Shown in pieces: positions 35,252-44,553 of a DNA stretch of 48,259 nt (the first letter of the stretch is position 1; each line of letters begins with the position of its first letter). The stretch covers positions 1 to 48,259 of the forward strand of contig JARGDL010000021.1 of assembly GCA_029210465.1 (NCBI GenBank), written 5' to 3'. The notes under the pieces were generated by a model. That model saw only the letters and a program-made list of their open reading frames with translations, was not told the origin of the DNA and did not search any database. The stretch comes from Stygiobacter electus. Its GTDB lineage: Bacteria > Bacteroidota > Ignavibacteria > Ignavibacteriales > Melioribacteraceae. The position numbers were made by a program, and so were the translations under genes.

Positions 35252-35301
35252 ATCGACATAAGTCGATATTAATATCAGAATTTTTTTTCTGATATTAATA
35301 T
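35252..35301 (-). promoter_or_regulatory. operator region before cytochrome c-nosZ: Crp/Fnr-like palindrome and 15-bp inverted repeat
   Basis: ATCGAC-ATAA-GTCGAT (35252-35267) is a perfect 6-bp palindrome with a 4-nt centre, close to the TTGAC-N4-GTCAA pattern of Fnr/Dnr/NnrR-type regulators. Overlapping it by two bases is a perfect 15-bp inverted repeat (35266-35280 with 35287-35301) with a T6 centre and no T tail on either strand, so it is not a terminator. TAATTTTG (35250-35243) on the minus strand could be a -7 box. The site is about 105 bp before the ATG. Confidence 0.5.
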
Positions 35302-35344
35302 AAGACTTAATAATTTATCTGTCAAGGAAAATTTTTCATTTTTT

Positions 35345-35415
35345 AAAAAAAGTTGACTCAAAAGAACAATTAAATTTGTTTATTAATTTTTGATATTTCC
35401 TTTGAATCAACTTTT
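35345..35415 (-). terminator. terminator of the pnt operon
   Basis: A 17-bp stem (35348-35364 with 35399-35415), perfect on the minus-strand RNA only, since two of the pairs are G-U wobbles there but mismatches on the plus strand. It is followed by seven T on the minus strand. The loop is long (34 nt). It lies 17 nt after the pntB stop. Confidence 0.6.
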
Positions 35416-35431
35416 CAAAATGGAGTGTAAT

Positions 35432-36811
35432 TTATAATTGTTTTAATTCCTGAACCAATTTATTTACCGCTTCTTTTGCATCACCGAAATACATTAAAGC
35501 ATTTGGATAAAAGAATAACTCATTTTCAATACCTGCATAACCGGCATTCATTGAACGTTTATTGATTACAACAGTTTTTGCGTAGTCAACATTTAAAATT
35601 GGCATTCCATAAATTGGACTTGATTTATCATGACGTGCAGCGGGATTAACAACATCATTTGCCCCAATAACTAATGCAACATCTATATTTGGAAAATCAT
35701 CATTAATATCTTCCATTGCTAAAAGTTTATCGTATGATACTTGAGCTTCAGCAAGTAAAACATTCATATGGCCAGGCATTCTTCCAGCAACTGGATGAAT
35801 TGCAAATCTAACTTTTTTACCTTTAAATTCTAAAACATTTACTAAATCACGAACAGCATGTTGAGCTTGTGCAACTGCCATTCCATATCCGGGGACAATA
35901 ATTACACTTTCTGCTGAATCAAAAATCATAGCTAGTTCTTCTGAATCAACTGATTTGACTTGTCCCTTTGCTGAAGTTGTTGACGCAGTTTGAACTGTTC
36001 CAGCCGAAGCCCAACCTCCAAGAACTACATTCATTAAAGAACGATTCATTGCTTTACACATAATTTGAGTTAGAATAATTCCAGAAGCTCCAACTAATGA
36101 TCCTGCAATTATAAGTTCATTATTTTGAAGGACAAATCCAGTTGTTGCACCAGCCATTCCTGAATATGAATTCAAAAGTGAAATTGCTACTGGCATATCT
36201 GCACCACCAATTGGAAGTACTAACAAAACACCAAGTAATAGTGATACAAAAGTTATTGCTAATACTAACCAACTTAAAGTAGGATTAATTACAATAACAA
36301 CGCCTGCAGTTATAGTTGCAATTAAAAGAATTAAATTTAGCGGATGTTGAAAGGGATATTTAACAACTTTACCTGTAACAATACCTTGAAGTTTACCAAA
36401 GGCAATCATTGAACCGGTGAAGGTAACGCCACCGATTAACAAACTTGCAACTATTGCAATTCCTGTTTGTGTAGGAATATTTCCACTTAATCTATAAAAC
36501 TCAGAAAGTGCAACTAATGTAGAAGCCCCACCACCAAAGCCATTTAATACACCAACCATTTGTGGCATACCTGTCATTGGTGTTTTAAATGCCATTATTG
36601 CACCAATTAAACTACCAATAATTAATCCAATAACTATCCATTCAAAAGAGAGAATATGTTTATCAAGAAGTGTAACAATTATTGCAATTAACATTCCAAC
36701 TGCAGAGATGAAATTTCCTTTTCTTGCAGTTTTTGGAGAACTCATCATTTTAATTCCAAAAATGAAAAAGATTGAAGATACGAGATAACTTATTTCAATT
36801 ATTATATTCAT
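35432..36811 (-). CDS. pntB: PntB, proton-translocating NAD(P) transhydrogenase subunit beta
   Basis: 459 aa. Nine predicted membrane helices in the first 270 residues (domain II), then the NADP-binding domain III with VIIVPGYGMAVAQAQHAV, HPVAGRMPGHMNVLLAEA and ALVIGANDVVNPAA. It drives hydride transfer from NADH to NADP using the proton gradient. It follows pntAb by 7 bp. Confidence 0.95.
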   Translation of the reverse strand: MNIIIEISYLVSSIFFIFGIKMMSSPKTARKGNFISAVGMLIAIIVTLLDKHILSFEWIVIGLIIGSLIGAIMAFKTPMTGMPQMVGVLNGFGGGASTLVALSEFYRLSGNIPTQTGIAIVASLLIGGVTFTGSMIAFGKLQGIVTGKVVKYPFQHPLNLILLIATITAGVVIVINPTLSWLVLAITFVSLLLGVLLVLPIGGADMPVAISLLNSYSGMAGATTGFVLQNNELIIAGSLVGASGIILTQIMCKAMNRSLMNVVLGGWASAGTVQTASTTSAKGQVKSVDSEELAMIFDSAESVIIVPGYGMAVAQAQHAVRDLVNVLEFKGKKVRFAIHPVAGRMPGHMNVLLAEAQVSYDKLLAMEDINDDFPNIDVALVIGANDVVNPAARHDKSSPIYGMPILNVDYAKTVVINKRSMNAGYAGIENELFFYPNALMYFGDAKEAVNKLVQELKQL

Positions 36812-36818
36812 TTTTCAC

Positions 36819-37103
36819 CTATTTCTTTTTAAACATTTTTAACATTCTGTCAGTAACTAAATAGCCACCTACAACATTAATCATTGCAAATACTACTGCT
36901 ATAAATCCAAGGATTGTGCTGATGGTAAACTCCTCTGCTCCAGCAGCTAGTAATGCACCAACAATTGTAATTCCAGAAATTGCATTTGAACCTGACATTA
37001 ATGGTGTGTGTAAAATAGGTGGAACTTTACTAATTAATTCAAAGCCAACAAAAATGGCTAAGACAAAAACATATATTAACATTATCAAAGAAACTGATTC
37101 CAT
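36819..37103 (-). CDS. pntAb: PntAb, transhydrogenase membrane subunit alpha-2
   Basis: 94 aa with three membrane helices (about 5-25, 38-60, 65-85), the part of domain II that follows the NAD domain in single-chain PntA. The segment PPILHTPLMSGSNAISGI is the conserved helix start. It is split from PntAa as in Rhodospirillum-type three-gene enzymes. 10-bp gap to pntAa. Confidence 0.93.
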   Translation of the reverse strand: MESVSLIMLIYVFVLAIFVGFELISKVPPILHTPLMSGSNAISGITIVGALLAAGAEEFTISTILGFIAVVFAMINVVGGYLVTDRMLKMFKKK

Positions 37104-37113
37104 TTTATTCTCC

Positions 37114-38262
37114 TTACTGATTCAAAATTTGGTTAATTCTATCATTCACAATTTTTCCATCTTTAACAATAGTTGAACCTTTTATAATTTCATCTTCCAT
37201 ATTAAGATTAAAAACACCATCTTTACTTGTATATTCAATTAAGTTTAGTAAATTTTTAGCATACATATCACTAGCATGATAAGGAACTAAACTTGGGAGA
37301 TTTGGTTCTCCAATAATTGTTACACCATATTTAATAATTGTTTTACCATTTTCACTTAACTCGCAATTGCCGCCAAATTCAGTAGCCATATCAAGAATAA
37401 CAGAATTTGGTCTCATACTTTTTACCATTTCTTCAGTAACTAAAATTGGAGCTTTTTTCCCTGGTACTAAAGCTGTTGTTATAACAATATCAGCATTAGC
37501 AACATGTTTAGAAATTATTTCTTTTTGTTTTTTTAGAAATTCTTCCGAAGCTTGTTTTGCATAGCCACGTTCATCCTGCATATTTTCTGTTGTTTCCACT
37601 TCAATAAATCTTCCACCTAAACTTTCAACTTCTTCTTTAACAGTAGGACGAATATCAGAAACTTCAACAATAGCACCTAAACGTTTTGCGGTTCCAAGCG
37701 CTGATAGTCCTGCTACGCCAGCTCCCATAATTACAACACGTGCCGGTTGAATTGTGCCAGCAGCAGTCATCATCATCGGGAAAATTTTACCTAAATGATT
37801 AGCACAAAGAATTACAGATTTATAGCCAGCAATATTTGCTTGTGAACTGAGTGCATCCATTCTTTGAGCTAATGTTGTTCTTGGAATCATATCCATTGAA
37901 ATTACATTAACTTTTTTTTCAGCACACTTAACAGCATCTTGTGGATAGTGAAGTGCATACATAAATGAGATGAGCAATTGTCCTTCTTTCATTAAATCAA
38001 GTTCATGTTGGTTTAATTCTTCATTTAATTGTGGTCTTTGAACTTTTAAAATTATTTCTCCTTTTTCAAAAATTTCTTTTGCTGAGTTTAAAATTTTACC
38101 GCCAGCTTTTTCATAATGTTCATTCGTAAAACCAGCTTTATTACCAGCATTTTTTTCAATTAAAACTTCAAAACCTTTTTTTGTTAATTTTGAAGTTACT
38201 TCAGGAGTTATTGCAACCCTGTTTTCACCCGATTTTATCTCTTTTGGAACTGCTATTATCAC
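37114..38262 (-). CDS. pntAa: PntAa, transhydrogenase NAD-binding subunit alpha-1
   Basis: 382 aa, soluble domain I. MIIAVPKEIKSGENRVAITP opens the family; Rossmann motif VVIMGAGVAGLSALGTAKRLGA near residue 175; the mobile loop and RQD-type contact lie in ALSSQANIAGYKSV. It presents NADH to domain III of PntB. It follows plsC by 3 bp. Confidence 0.94.
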   Translation of the reverse strand: MIIAVPKEIKSGENRVAITPEVTSKLTKKGFEVLIEKNAGNKAGFTNEHYEKAGGKILNSAKEIFEKGEIILKVQRPQLNEELNQHELDLMKEGQLLISFMYALHYPQDAVKCAEKKVNVISMDMIPRTTLAQRMDALSSQANIAGYKSVILCANHLGKIFPMMMTAAGTIQPARVVIMGAGVAGLSALGTAKRLGAIVEVSDIRPTVKEEVESLGGRFIEVETTENMQDERGYAKQASEEFLKKQKEIISKHVANADIVITTALVPGKKAPILVTEEMVKSMRPNSVILDMATEFGGNCELSENGKTIIKYGVTIIGEPNLPSLVPYHASDMYAKNLLNLIEYTSKDGVFNLNMEDEIIKGSTIVKDGKIVNDRINQILNQ

Positions 38263-38265
38263 TTT

Positions 38266-39078
38266 TTATTCTCCTTTATTTTTTACAATCAAATTCTCTA
38301 ATTGCCATTCGATTAATTTTCCTTTAATAAAATTAATTACTTTTTGATGTTCTTCGTTTCCACTGCTTTCAACATTGAAAGCTTTGCCAAAAGAAATTTT
38401 AACTTCTTTTGACTTATCAATTTTGCCGACATCTTTTATTAACTTTCCATTTCCCCAAGCTTCTGTATAAAGTGCAATTGGAATTATTGGTACTTTATTT
38501 TTCTTTGCTAATTTTACACCGAGTGTATTAAATGATGATTCATCAAAAAATTTTGTTCTTGTTTTTTGCGGGAAGATAATAATTGATTTTCCATTTTTAA
38601 TTCGTTCACTCCCCTGTTCTAAAACTTTCATTAAATCTTCTCGCGGATTTTCTCTTCCGACACAAATAGGATCTCTTGCCATTACAACAGGACCAAATAA
38701 AGGATAGTTTGCTAGTTCTTCTTTTATAATATATACAACTTTTTTATAAGGCTGGATTAAAGCTGGTAAAGCCATTGTTTCTAATGTGCTCATATGGTTT
38801 GAAATGAAAATCACTGGTCCTTCAATTTTTTTAACGTTATCAATTCCTTCAAAAAACATTTTGATACCAGCCTTTTCTAAACTTTGGATTATATCTACAG
38901 AAGAATTAGACCATTGAACATCATCATAAATTCCTTTTTTAGCTAAGCGATTTGATTTAATAATTACACGAAGTAAATTCGGATAAAAATATATCGCTGG
39001 GAATAAACAGAAAAAATTTTCTTTAGTTTTATAAATATCTTTTTCACAATATTTAGTAATGTAACTTGTTGGATACAT
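38266..39078 (-). CDS. plsC: 1-acylglycerol-3-phosphate acyltransferase (PlsC family)
   Basis: 270 aa. The catalytic motif is NHMSTLE, where the usual NHxxxxD has Glu in place of Asp; the second block is IIIFPQKTRTKF (usually FPEGTRS) and the third VPIIPIALYTEAWG. Both motif changes are seen in some PlsC-like sub-branches, so the substrate may differ from lysophosphatidate. One hydrophobic stretch near 24-40 may anchor it. It heads the transcript that continues into pntAa-pntAb-pntB. Confidence 0.8.
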   Translation of the reverse strand: MYPTSYITKYCEKDIYKTKENFFCLFPAIYFYPNLLRVIIKSNRLAKKGIYDDVQWSNSSVDIIQSLEKAGIKMFFEGIDNVKKIEGPVIFISNHMSTLETMALPALIQPYKKVVYIIKEELANYPLFGPVVMARDPICVGRENPREDLMKVLEQGSERIKNGKSIIIFPQKTRTKFFDESSFNTLGVKLAKKNKVPIIPIALYTEAWGNGKLIKDVGKIDKSKEVKISFGKAFNVESSGNEEHQKVINFIKGKLIEWQLENLIVKNKGE

Positions 39079-39097
39079 AATTATTCATTTTTTTATA

Positions 39098-39105
39098 CAA
39101 ATATA
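39098..39105 (-). promoter_or_regulatory. -7 box of the plsC-pnt promoter
   Basis: TATATTTG on the minus strand matches TAnnTTTG exactly; the -33 side has only a weak TTTA/TTAG about 20 nt upstream. The implied start is about 13 nt before the ATG at 39078. It lies back to back with the nadE promoter. Confidence 0.55.
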
Positions 39106-39130
39106 AAATTAGTTCGTTAATAAATCTAAA

Positions 39131-39161
39131 TTTGAAAATAAAACTCTTCTTTTTAACTTTG
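39131..39161 (+). promoter_or_regulatory. Bacteroidota-type promoter of nadE-dsbD
   Basis: TTTG at 39131-39134, exactly 19 nt, then TAACTTTG at 39154-39161: a full match to the Bacteroidota primary sigma consensus TTTG-N19-TAnnTTTG. The implied transcript start is about 17 nt before the ATG at 39185. Confidence 0.75.
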
Positions 39162-39184
39162 CCCCACTTAAAAATGAAAAGAAC

Positions 39185-40825
39185 ATGAAAATTGCAATAT
39201 GTCAATTCAATCCAATTATAGGTGATATTCAAGGCAACAAAAGAAAAATTATTGAAGGATATAAAAAAGGAATACAAAACAAAGTTGATTTGGTTGTTTT
39301 TCCAGAATTGTTTTTATGTGGATACCCGCCTTTGGATTTAGTTGAAAAAAAAGAGTTTCGAAATGCACTTCATAAAGCTGTTGAAGAAATTGCCTATCAA
39401 ACAAATGATGTTGGACTAATTTTTGGCTCGATTACAGAAGATGAAGAAGATAATATTGGGACAAATGTTTATAACTCAGCTATTTTTTGTTTTGATGGTA
39501 AAATAAAATTTATCCAAAATAAAACATTAATCCCTAACTACGATGTTTTTGATGAAGTAAGATATTTCGAATCAGCAAAATCAGTTGATGTTTTTGAATT
39601 TAAGAATGAAAGATTAGGAATATCAATTTGTGAAGATATTTGGAATGATGCTGATTACTGGAAACATAGAAGATATTCAATTGATCCAGTTAAAATTTTA
39701 TTCGATAAAGGAGCAACAATTTTCATTAATATTTCTGCAAGTCCTTATTCTTACGGTAAAAGATTTGAAAAATATCAGATGCTTAAAAAATTAACGACCG
39801 ATGATAAAATTCCTTTGGTTTATGCTTGCACTGTTGGTGCCCAAACAGATTTAATTTTCGATGGTGCTAGTTTTTGTTTTGATAATAATGGTCGTTTGAA
39901 TTTACTCGGTAAAAAATTTGAAGAGGACTTTTTAATTTTTGATACAAATGAAAATTATCCGGAGATTCAAAATGTTGAATCATCATACGAAGAAGAAGTT
40001 ATCTCAGCTTTAATTTTAGGAATAAAAGATTACGCAAACAAAACTGGTTTCAAAAAGGCACTGGTTGGTTTAAGTGGTGGAATAGATTCTTCATTAGTTA
40101 CATATTTAGCAGTACAAGCATTGGGCAAAGAAAATGTTCATGTAGTTATGATGCCTTCAATTTATTCAAGTAAAGGAAGCATTGAAGATTCAAAGAAACT
40201 AATTAGAAATCTTGGCATCTCATCAGATGAAATTTCTATTCAACCTGTAGTTGATGTTGCACTTATGCAACTAGAAAAATCATTTAATAATAAATCTGAA
40301 GATATTACTGAAGAAAATTTACAATCAAGAGTTCGTGGTTTGTATTTAATGGCTTTATCGAATAAACATGGTTATTTACTTTTAACAACTGGGAACAAAT
40401 CGGAAATTGCAACTGGATATGCAACTCTTTATGGTGATATGTGTGGAGCTTTAGCTGTGATTGGCGATGTTTATAAAACTCAAGTTTACAGTATTGCAAA
40501 CTATATCAACAGGAATGAAGAAATTATTCCTAATGAAATTATTCAAAAAGCTCCATCGGCAGAATTAAGACCAAATCAAACTGATCAGGATTCACTTCCA
40601 CCATACGAACTTTTAGATGAAATATTAAAACTGTACTTAGAAGAACAAAAAGAAAAAAATGAGATTTCAAAAATTATTGGGAACGAAGAACCAGTTAAGA
40701 AAGTATTACGACTTGTTGATTTAAACGAATTTAAAAGAAAGCAAGCAGCCCCAGTATTAAGAGTTTCAAAAAAAGCATTTGGATACGGAAGACGTTTCCC
40801 TATCGTTCAAGGTTGGCGTAAATGA
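39185..40825 (+). CDS. nadE: glutamine-dependent NAD+ synthetase
   Basis: 546 aa. The N-terminal nitrilase-fold glutaminase domain (1-250) has Glu in VFPELFLCGYPP, Lys in NKTLIPNYDVF and Cys in GISICEDIW. The C-terminal synthetase domain carries the P-loop GLSGGIDSSL near residue 298 and later LLTTGNKSEIATGYATLYGD. It makes NAD from deamido-NAD using glutamine nitrogen. The stop overlaps the first possible ATG of dsbD. Confidence 0.95.
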   Translation: MKIAICQFNPIIGDIQGNKRKIIEGYKKGIQNKVDLVVFPELFLCGYPPLDLVEKKEFRNALHKAVEEIAYQTNDVGLIFGSITEDEEDNIGTNVYNSAIFCFDGKIKFIQNKTLIPNYDVFDEVRYFESAKSVDVFEFKNERLGISICEDIWNDADYWKHRRYSIDPVKILFDKGATIFINISASPYSYGKRFEKYQMLKKLTTDDKIPLVYACTVGAQTDLIFDGASFCFDNNGRLNLLGKKFEEDFLIFDTNENYPEIQNVESSYEEEVISALILGIKDYANKTGFKKALVGLSGGIDSSLVTYLAVQALGKENVHVVMMPSIYSSKGSIEDSKKLIRNLGISSDEISIQPVVDVALMQLEKSFNNKSEDITEENLQSRVRGLYLMALSNKHGYLLLTTGNKSEIATGYATLYGDMCGALAVIGDVYKTQVYSIANYINRNEEIIPNEIIQKAPSAELRPNQTDQDSLPPYELLDEILKLYLEEQKEKNEISKIIGNEEPVKKVLRLVDLNEFKRKQAAPVLRVSKKAFGYGRRFPIVQGWRK

Positions 40826-40836
40826 AAGGAACTATT

Positions 40837-42597
40837 ATGAAAAAACTATTTTCATTTCTATTGTTAATTACCAATTTTATTTTTGCTCAAATTGGAAATA
40901 ATAAAATTGTTGATTTCTCTACAGATATAAAATCTGTTTCAGTACAAGCTGGAAAAGAATTTGAAATTAAATTTCAAATTAAAATCCAAAATGGATGGCA
41001 CATCAATTCGAATAAACCATTAGATGAATTTTTAATTGCAAGTAAAGTTTCAATTAAAGATAAAAATTTCGAACTTGTTAAAGTTGATTATCCAAAAGCA
41101 AAAGAAATAAAATTAGAAATTTCCGATAAACCTGTTTCTGTTTTTGATGGTACTGAAAATTTTAAAATTACTTTAAGGACGAAAAATGATTTAACAGCCG
41201 GCGAGTATAAACTTCCAATTTATTTTTATTATCAAGGTTGTAATAATGAATCATGTATGCCACCAAACGAAGTTTCAACCGAAGTTCTTGTAAAGGTAAA
41301 TGGAAATAACTCATCAGATCAAAAGTTAATTTTAAATACTCAAGAGCCAAATAATCAGGAAAGCTCAACAACATCAATCTCAACAGAAAATAAGAATGAA
41401 AACTCAATCGCAGATACGATTGAAAATAGTGGATTACTTCTCAGTTTAATTTTTGTTTTTCTTGGTGGATTAGCATTAAACTTAACACCTTGTGTTTATC
41501 CATTAATACCAATAACAATTGGATATTTTGGCGGTCAAGCTGAAGGAAAAACAAGCCGCTTGTTTGTTTTAGGTTTACTTTATGTTTTAGGAATGGCTAT
41601 TACTTATTCGGTAATTGGAGTTATTACTTCATTAAGCGGAGCTGTATTTGGTACATTACTTCAAAATCCATTTGTAATAATTGGTATTGCTTTACTTTTT
41701 GTCATTCTTTCATTAAGTCAATTTGGAGTTTACGAATTTAAGTTACCGGATAGTTTAGTAATGAAAGCAGGCGGTGCAAAAGGTGGAATATTCGGTGCAT
41801 TCTTTATGGGCTTAACAATGGGAATAGTTGCAGCACCTTGCATTGGTCCATTTGTACTTGGATTAGTAACTTATGTTGCCGCTAAAGGTGATCCTTTTTA
41901 TGGTTTCTTAATGTTTTTTGTTTTAGCTATTGGATTAGGTTTACCATATTTATTACTTGCTCTTTTTAGTGGTAAAATTAAAAACCTTCCACGTGCTGGT
42001 TTTTGGATGGATGGTGTAAAACATATTTTTGGTTTCTTACTTCTTGGAATGGCAATTTATTTCTTGAATCCTATTCTACCAAAATCAATTCAAGGATTTA
42101 CTTTACCAATCTTTGGAATTATTGCAATCATAATTCTATTCTTTATAGATAAAGAAGCAAATAAGGTAAAAGGATTTAGGATTTTTAAAATAATTTTTAC
42201 TGTAGTTGTTCTTTCCCTTTCAGTTTATGCCTTGATTCCACAAAAAAAATTAGAGCCTGAATGGCAAAAATTTTCTTTAGAAAAATTTGAAATGTCTAAA
42301 AATAATCATGAAAAAATGATAATAGATTTTTATGCTGATTGGTGTATTCCATGTAAAGAACTTGATGCTATTACATTTTCAAATGAAAAAGTAATTGAAA
42401 AGACAAAAGAATTTACCTGTTATAAAGTTGATATGACAAAAACAATGGATGAGAAAACTGAACAATACAGCAAAAAATTCAGCATTGTTGGAATGCCAAC
42501 TGTATTAATAATTGATTCAAATGGTAACGAAGTTGAAAGAATAACTGGTTTTGTAAATCCTGATGAATTTTTAAATTCAATTATGAAAGCAAAATAA
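40837..42597 (+). CDS. dsbD: DsbD, protein-disulfide reductase (transmembrane thiol carrier)
   Basis: 586 aa from the ATG at 40837. An ATG at 40822 overlaps the nadE stop, but an AAGGA ribosome site at 40826-40830 points to the second ATG, which also opens a clean signal peptide. Domain order: periplasmic alpha domain with the Cys pair in QGCNNESCMPP; an eight-helix CcdA-like core with Cys in NLTPCVYPLIP and VAAPCIGPF; and a thioredoxin domain with WCIPC (Cys503 and Cys506). It passes electrons from cytosolic thioredoxin to periplasmic partners, such as those used in cytochrome c maturation. Confidence 0.93.
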   Translation: MKKLFSFLLLITNFIFAQIGNNKIVDFSTDIKSVSVQAGKEFEIKFQIKIQNGWHINSNKPLDEFLIASKVSIKDKNFELVKVDYPKAKEIKLEISDKPVSVFDGTENFKITLRTKNDLTAGEYKLPIYFYYQGCNNESCMPPNEVSTEVLVKVNGNNSSDQKLILNTQEPNNQESSTTSISTENKNENSIADTIENSGLLLSLIFVFLGGLALNLTPCVYPLIPITIGYFGGQAEGKTSRLFVLGLLYVLGMAITYSVIGVITSLSGAVFGTLLQNPFVIIGIALLFVILSLSQFGVYEFKLPDSLVMKAGGAKGGIFGAFFMGLTMGIVAAPCIGPFVLGLVTYVAAKGDPFYGFLMFFVLAIGLGLPYLLLALFSGKIKNLPRAGFWMDGVKHIFGFLLLGMAIYFLNPILPKSIQGFTLPIFGIIAIIILFFIDKEANKVKGFRIFKIIFTVVVLSLSVYALIPQKKLEPEWQKFSLEKFEMSKNNHEKMIIDFYADWCIPCKELDAITFSNEKVIEKTKEFTCYKVDMTKTMDEKTEQYSKKFSIVGMPTVLIIDSNGNEVERITGFVNPDEFLNSIMKAK

Positions 42598-42711
42598 TAG
42601 AATAAAAACATTCTTAATTTTGTTAAGGAAAATATTTTCGTTTAATAAAAAGCAATTATTTATTTTAACAACATAAAATAACTTATTATTTATAAAAACA
42701 AGAGAAACACT

Positions 42712-44553
42712 ATGGCAAAAAGTATTCAAGTAATTGATGATGTAACAATAAGATTTGCAGGAGATTCAGGAGATGGAATGCAATTGACTGGATCTCAATT
42801 TACTGATACAGTAGCTGCAATGGGAAATGATTTATCAACACTACCAGATTTTCCAGCTGAAATTCGCGCCCCCGCTGGTTCTTTAGCTGGTGTTAGTGGT
42901 TTTCAATTGCATTTTAGTAGCAGTGATATTCAAACTCCTGGAGATGCTCCTGATGTATTAGTTGCAATGAATCCAGCAGCTTTAAAAGTTAATTTAAAAG
43001 ATTTAAGACCTGGTGCAACTATCATTGTTAACACTGGTGCTTTTGATACTAAGAATCTTCGCCTTGCTAATTACAATACAAATCCACTTGAAGATAATTC
43101 TTTATCAAATTACAATGTTATTCAACTAGATTTATCAAAACTTACTTTAACTACTCTTGAAGATTTACCTCTTTCAATAAAAGAAAAAGAAAAATGTAAA
43201 AACTTTTTTGCACTTGGACTTTTATATTGGATGTATAATCGCCCACTTGATTTAACAATGAAATGGCTTGAAACAAAGTTTGCTAAAAAACCTGATATTA
43301 TGGAAGCAAACAAAAGAGTTTTACAAGCTGGATACAACTATGGCGATACAACTGAAATATTTACAACACGTTTCGATGTAAAACCTGCTCAATTACCAAA
43401 AGGAACTTATAGAAATGTTTCTGGTAACGAAGCAATTGCACTTGGATTTGTTTCAGCATCTTTAAAAAGTGGTTTAAATCTTTTCCTTGGTTCTTATCCT
43501 ATCACTCCTGCTTCAGAAATTTTACAGGAATTAAGTAAATATAAAAACTATGGTGTAATAACATTTCAAGCTGAAGATGAAATTGCTGGTATAGCTTCTG
43601 CAATTGGAGCTTCATTCGCTGGAAATTTAGCAATTACAACAACATCAGGACCTGGTTTATCTTTAAAACTAGAAGCTATGGGATTAGCAGTAATGACTGA
43701 ATTACCATTAGTTGTTGTTGATGTTCAACGTGGCGGACCTTCAACTGGTTTACCAACTAAAACTGAACAAGCTGATTTATTACAAGCAATGTTCGGAAGA
43801 CATGGTGAAGCACCTGTTGTTATTCTTGCTGCTCAATCTCCAGCAGATTGTTTTTATTGTGCTTATGAAGCAAGTAAAATTGCTCTTGAACATATGGTAC
43901 CTGTTGTTTTACTTTCTGATGGATACCTTGCATTCGGCTCTGAGCCATTAAATATTCCAAAATTCGATGAACTAAAAGAAATTAATGTAAAATTTGAAAC
44001 TAACCCAGAAGGATTTTATCCATACAAAAGAGATGAAAATTTTGTTCGTCCGTGGGCTATTCCTGGTACACCAGGTTTAGAACATAGAATTGGTGGCTTG
44101 GAAAAGAAAGATGTTTATGGAAATATTAGTTACGAACCAGATAATCACGAAATTATGGTTCATAATAGATTAAACAAAGTCCTTAAAGTAGCTGACTTTA
44201 TTCCAGAAGTTGAAGTTGACGGTGAAGCTGAAGGTGAGTTAGTAGTTGTTACATGGGGTTCAACTTTTGGCGCAGTTAAAGAAGCTATTAGAAATGTAAG
44301 AGAAAATGGTAAAAAGGTTTCTCATGTTCATTTACGTTATTTAAATCCTTTCCCTAAAAATTTTGGAAATGTAATTAGCAAATTCAAAAATATTCTTGTT
44401 CCTGAATTAAATTTAGGTCAACTTTCGTTATTAATGAGAAATCAATTTAATTGTGATGTTATTCAATTTAATAAAGTTAAAGGACAACCATTTAAAGTTG
44501 CAGAAATTGAAAATAAAATAAATGAAGTTTTAGGAGGAACCAATGGCAAATAA
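42712..44553 (+). CDS. korA: KorA, 2-oxoacid (2-oxoglutarate):ferredoxin oxidoreductase alpha subunit with fused gamma domain
   Basis: 613 aa. The gamma domain (1-190) opens FAGDSGDGMQLTGSQF. The alpha domain begins around 215 with GNEAIALGFVSASLKSG and the Pyr-site pattern SYPITPASEI, then QAEDEIAGIASAIGASFAG, TTTSGPGLSLK and RGGPSTGLPTKTEQ. It pairs with KorB to convert 2-oxoglutarate and CoA to succinyl-CoA with ferredoxin, in either direction. The 2-oxoglutarate assignment rests on the two-gene architecture. Its end overlaps korB by 11 bp. Confidence 0.9.
   Translation: MAKSIQVIDDVTIRFAGDSGDGMQLTGSQFTDTVAAMGNDLSTLPDFPAEIRAPAGSLAGVSGFQLHFSSSDIQTPGDAPDVLVAMNPAALKVNLKDLRPGATIIVNTGAFDTKNLRLANYNTNPLEDNSLSNYNVIQLDLSKLTLTTLEDLPLSIKEKEKCKNFFALGLLYWMYNRPLDLTMKWLETKFAKKPDIMEANKRVLQAGYNYGDTTEIFTTRFDVKPAQLPKGTYRNVSGNEAIALGFVSASLKSGLNLFLGSYPITPASEILQELSKYKNYGVITFQAEDEIAGIASAIGASFAGNLAITTTSGPGLSLKLEAMGLAVMTELPLVVVDVQRGGPSTGLPTKTEQADLLQAMFGRHGEAPVVILAAQSPADCFYCAYEASKIALEHMVPVVLLSDGYLAFGSEPLNIPKFDELKEINVKFETNPEGFYPYKRDENFVRPWAIPGTPGLEHRIGGLEKKDVYGNISYEPDNHEIMVHNRLNKVLKVADFIPEVEVDGEAEGELVVVTWGSTFGAVKEAIRNVRENGKKVSHVHLRYLNPFPKNFGNVISKFKNILVPELNLGQLSLLMRNQFNCDVIQFNKVKGQPFKVAEIENKINEVLGGTNGK

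Noticed and set aside
35265..35302. Terminator reading of the 15-bp inverted repeat
   Set aside because: No T run follows on either strand, and the pnt terminator is already found at 35345-35415.
39053..39277. Minus-strand open frame of 74 codons overlapping nadE start and plsC start
   Set aside because: It covers both divergent promoters and the first codons of nadE; no ribosome site, and both flanking genes are certain.
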